Below are positions 13,679 to 15,737 of a stretch of DNA of 15,737 bases, in pieces. The position numbers were made by a program, and so were the translations under genes. The notes beneath the pieces were generated by a model that saw only the letters and a list, made by a program, of their open reading frames with translations, had not been told where the DNA came from and ran no database searches. Source of the DNA: Desulfobacterales bacterium (GTDB taxonomy: Bacteria; Desulfobacterota; DSM-4660; Desulfatiglandales; B25-G16); NCBI GenBank assembly GCA_013375335.1, contig JABXJZ010000007.1, forward strand, positions 1-15,737, in the 5' to 3' direction. Numbering within the stretch: position 1 is the first letter of the stretch; every line of letters begins with the position of its first letter.

Positions 13679-13699
13679 CTCAAAGCCAATAGCTTTGAG
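13679..13699 (+). other. perfect 8-bp hairpin between acyP and the lipoprotein gene
   Basis: CTCAAAGC (13679-13686) and GCTTTGAG (13692-13699) are perfect reverse complements around a 5-base loop. No T run follows on the plus strand, so it is not a classical terminator. It lies within a 14-codon frame (13661-13705) that has AGGAG only two bases before its ATG. Confidence 0.45.
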
Positions 13700-13741
13700 T
13701 TGTAGGAAATTACTTACACAAGGAGAGGCGATTATCATCTC

Positions 13742-14260
13742 ATGAAAAAAGTACTGTTCCTCCTCGGCACATTTGCGTTATTTCCCATCCTAGTTGCTGG
13801 CTGTGGGATGACGGCGTCACTGGTGTCGAGAGCATTGCCAGATAACGACTGGCCAAAGAAAAGGGTTATGCTCATGCCTGCTATTGATCTCACGGGAATA
13901 CCTTTAGATGAATTGCTGGATACGGTAAGTGCGGGCTTCAGTAAGACTTTGGCAAGAAAAGGGTTCTTTGATGTCTACCATGGAAATGAATCCAACAAAT
14001 CCCATTCCTTTAAGCCAGGGCAGTCATTTGTTCCAGAACTGATGAGAGAGGCCAGAGAGATGGGCATAAACGCCATTATCTTTGAAACCGTAAACCCCAT
14101 CGAGGCAAATCCTGACAAAACGGGAATATGGCCCTTCAGGAGAAAAGCCTGGAGATTTACGCTATCAATGAACGTAGATATAGTGGATGTTAATGGGGGC
14201 ACGATACTGTTGAGTAAAGAGATAGTTCACACCATCACGCTATCAGATGAGGGAGCTTAA
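13742..14260 (+). CDS. putative lipoprotein, N-terminal part of a FlgT-C-like protein
   Basis: The 172-residue product begins MKKVLFLLGTFALFPILVAGC, a lipoprotein signal peptide with lipobox VAGC and Cys21 as the lipidation site. The mature part has alternating strands and helices: RVMLMPAIDLTG, SAGFSKTLARKGFF, LMREAREMGINAIIFETVNPI, and FTLSMNVDIVDVNGGTILLSKEI. These look like the periplasmic nucleotide-free alpha/beta domain found in LPP20/FlgT-type lipoproteins, but I cannot name the family firmly. The frame stops at TAA 14258-14260 and continues in the same frame after it as the 14285 gene, so this is probably one protein cut by a nonsense codon. AAGGAG lies about 16 bases before the ATG, rather far. 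Confidence 0.7.
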   Translation: MKKVLFLLGTFALFPILVAGCGMTASLVSRALPDNDWPKKRVMLMPAIDLTGIPLDELLDTVSAGFSKTLARKGFFDVYHGNESNKSHSFKPGQSFVPELMREAREMGINAIIFETVNPIEANPDKTGIWPFRRKAWRFTLSMNVDIVDVNGGTILLSKEIVHTITLSDEGA

Positions 14261-14284
14261 GACAAAAAGGAGAGATCCCCGAAT

Positions 14285-14638
14285 GTGGAAACGAAGAAAA
14301 GGGCACTTCGGCAATGCTTGCCCGATATTATCCAGAAAGCAGCAACTGATGCCACCCTTTCTCTCAATGGCCGCGTCTGGACAGGTACAATAGTTTCTGT
14401 GGATGATAAAAGGATACTTATCAACGCCGGTCGCGATGTGGGACTGAGACCCGGGATCGTGTTTGAAGTCTTTGGCGAAGGTGAATCCATCACATCGCTT
14501 AAAGGACAAACCTACCACCTCCCGGGCCCAAAGGTGGGGGAAATAAGAACTGTTAGGATAGAACCACGTCGTTCCTGGGCTGAACCCATTGCTGGAACTG
14601 CCTTCAAATCAGGCCAGCTAATAAAAGTTAAGAAATAA
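14285..14638 (+). CDS. FlgT C-terminal-domain-like protein, probably the severed C-terminal half of the preceding lipoprotein
   Basis: The 117-residue frame begins at a GTG, with AAGGAG about eleven bases upstream, so re-initiation is conceivable. Residues 1-25 form a helix (LPDIIQKAATDATLSL). The rest resembles the FlgT C-terminal domain, a small beta-barrel seen in flagellar and other envelope lipoproteins: WTGTIVSVDDKRILINAGRD, VGLRPGIVFEVFGEG, LPGPKVGEIRTVRIE and FKSGQLIKVKK. It has no signal sequence of its own, so as a separate protein it would stay in the cytosol, unlike the family. It shares frame with the upstream lipoprotein, the two being separated by TAA plus eight sense codons. 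Confidence 0.6.
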   Translation: METKKRALRQCLPDIIQKAATDATLSLNGRVWTGTIVSVDDKRILINAGRDVGLRPGIVFEVFGEGESITSLKGQTYHLPGPKVGEIRTVRIEPRRSWAEPIAGTAFKSGQLIKVKK

Positions 14639-14734
14639 AACCAATAGCGAGACCTGGTCTGAGGGAGATCCACCTGCTCGAAACCACATTGGTGGCTTAC
14701 AGAAGGCCGACGACCTGCGGCCCCCTGAGGTCCC

Positions 14735-14764
14735 TTGACACCTTATGGAACTGATATATATAAT
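14735..14764 (+). promoter_or_regulatory. consensus sigma70-type promoter of the 275-residue protein gene
   Basis: A perfect TTGACA (14735-14740) and a perfect TATAAT (14759-14764) are 18 bases apart. Transcription would start near 14771, giving a leader of about 100 bases. No clear terminator was seen between the FlgT-C-like gene and this promoter, although an inverted repeat GGCCG/CGGCC lies just before it (about 14705-14722). Confidence 0.75.
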
Positions 14765-14873
14765 GCCTGCTCAGAGCCTACTTTCAGAACCACCAGAATG
14801 TAAAGACCCCCTCTTTCATTGACGACCCAGGCAGATGACATTGCTCCAGACTTTGAGATAGGAGTGAGACAAG

Positions 14874-15701
14874 ATGTCCCTTTCGAACCTAAAGGGCTTG
14901 AGGTTATCCGACAGTGATCTGGATTTCCTGGTTCACACTGTATCTCCGGAAGTCAGAGATAGATCCAGACTCAAACAGATCATCAGGGAGGATAGAGATT
15001 TTAGAAATAGATACATCGGAGATGAGAAGGTATTCACGAGATTGATGGATGATGACGAGCTATTCTTGAAGATCTCGCCGACCCTTTTCTTCGAGATCCT
15101 GCTCAGGAAGGCAGCCAGTGACCTGGAAGAGGTAAGCTATACAGTTGAAAAGACCAGCACCATGAGAATTCCTGTATTCGATACTAAAGATGTGGTGGAG
15201 CTTTTAACGAAAGAACCGGTCCTGGGCTATCTGGCCGACATGCTTGCGTCCTTTACCAGAGTCGAGAGTTACGTCATCTCATTTAGGGTAAAGAAGGGGG
15301 TCTGGAAAAAGATCCGATTCAATAACCTGGACATCGTCAGTCTCATGAGTCTCTGTCAAGCGGTGCAGGACGAGTATAGGCTTGGTCTTTATAAGAGGAT
15401 CGCGGATATCTGTCTTTTTATCCTCGGCGTCTTTCCTGATTATGCCGAGCGCGACTACCGCTATCCCTTCTCCGGAGAACTAAGGCCGCAGATTCGAGGG
15501 AAGCTGAGGATCAGTCCGGCGGACTATGAAAAGGAAGGCCGAAAATTCTATAGGTTGGCTGCGGAACATCAGTCGGCCAGAGAACTGGATTTATCCGAGG
15601 TCTTCTGGGCCCTTCACGGGAATTTTCAAAAGGCGAAGAAGCCATTGAATTTCATTGCCGAGCGTTATCTCCACTACAGGAGGCACAAGCTCTTTGCCTA
15701 G
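14874..15701 (+). CDS. conserved-looking protein of unknown function
   Basis: I do not recognise this 275-residue protein. It has no signal peptide or clear membrane segment and is rich in charged residues, so a cytosolic, largely helical protein is likely. Segments with the look of conserved motifs are LMDDDELFLKISPTLFFEIL (about 57-76), MRIPVFDTKDVVELL, LGYLADMLASFTRVESYV (about 117-134), LYKRIADICLFILGVFPDY, YEKEGRKFYRLAAEHQSA, and KPLNFIAERYLHYRR near the end. AGGAG lies nine bases before the ATG, and a strong promoter precedes it, so it is probably a separate transcription unit. No neighbour on its right is visible. The density of Phe, Leu and charged motifs argues for a real folded protein, not a chance frame. 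Confidence 0.82.
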   Translation: MSLSNLKGLRLSDSDLDFLVHTVSPEVRDRSRLKQIIREDRDFRNRYIGDEKVFTRLMDDDELFLKISPTLFFEILLRKAASDLEEVSYTVEKTSTMRIPVFDTKDVVELLTKEPVLGYLADMLASFTRVESYVISFRVKKGVWKKIRFNNLDIVSLMSLCQAVQDEYRLGLYKRIADICLFILGVFPDYAERDYRYPFSGELRPQIRGKLRISPADYEKEGRKFYRLAAEHQSARELDLSEVFWALHGNFQKAKKPLNFIAERYLHYRRHKLFA

Positions 15702-15737
15702 TCAGGCAATCCGCTACCCATCCCTCAATCGACTTAC

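Noticed and set aside
14283..14397. ATG frame starting two bases before the GTG of the FlgT-C-like gene
   Set aside because: It has better Shine-Dalgarno spacing but stops after a few dozen codons and lacks any motif.
14243..14518. Minus-strand frames opposite the FlgT-C-like region
   Set aside because: Their composition and overlap with a motif-bearing plus-strand frame mark them as shadows.
1..15737. CRISPR array, defence island or prophage
   Set aside because: I saw no regularly spaced repeats, nuclease-helicase cassettes, integrase or phage structural genes on either strand.

Overview
This looks like a chromosomal segment of a Desulfobacterota (former Deltaproteobacteria) or closely related bacterium. 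The evidence is the minus-strand gene order ffh - rpsP - khpA - rimM - trmD - SPOUT methyltransferase - rplS - rnhB - yraN - rsmI, which I know from Geobacter- and Syntrophobacter-like genomes, plus an HPr-Enzyme I fusion. The assignment comes from gene order and protein style, not a database search. Most of the window is ordinary housekeeping DNA.

Layout. Positions 1-1388 (minus): a four-helix-bundle protein gene five bases downstream of an S66 LD-carboxypeptidase gene. Positions 1455-2921: a complete IS4-type insertion sequence with perfect 20-bp terminal inverted repeats and an intact transposase, but no visible target duplication. Positions 2922-3196: no gene, but imperfect direct repeats, a 14-bp palindrome and a dispersed-repeat-like motif. 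Positions 3197-3632 (minus): ssrA (tmRNA, encoded tag ADDYAYALAA) with its terminator. Positions 3693-12280 (minus): a long run of closely spaced genes, smpB, ptsP, rsmI, yraN, rnhB, rplS, a SPOUT methyltransferase, trmD, rimM, khpA, rpsP and ffh, transcribed from ffh towards smpB. A promoter with a consensus -35 at 12312-12340 drives ffh and also fixes its true start.

Positions 12404-15701 (plus): a divergent group with a nucleoside phosphorylase, an acylphosphatase, a lipoprotein whose FlgT-C-like C-terminal half follows in the same frame after a single TAA, and a 275-residue protein of unknown function behind its own strong sigma70-type promoter.

How the genes fit together: the minus-strand run joins protein targeting (Ffh), ribosomal proteins (S16, L19), ribosome and tRNA maturation (RimM, TrmD, RsmI, KhpA), RNA:DNA hybrid removal (RNase HII) and ribosome rescue (SmpB plus tmRNA). 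ptsP adds a phosphoryl-transfer regulator with no PTS permease in view. I found no defence system, CRISPR array, prophage or clearly new system. The items most worth checking are the interrupted FlgT-like lipoprotein, the Asp-to-Glu change at the TrmD catalytic position, the HPr-EI fusion with an altered GGDK motif, and the unrecognised 275-residue protein.
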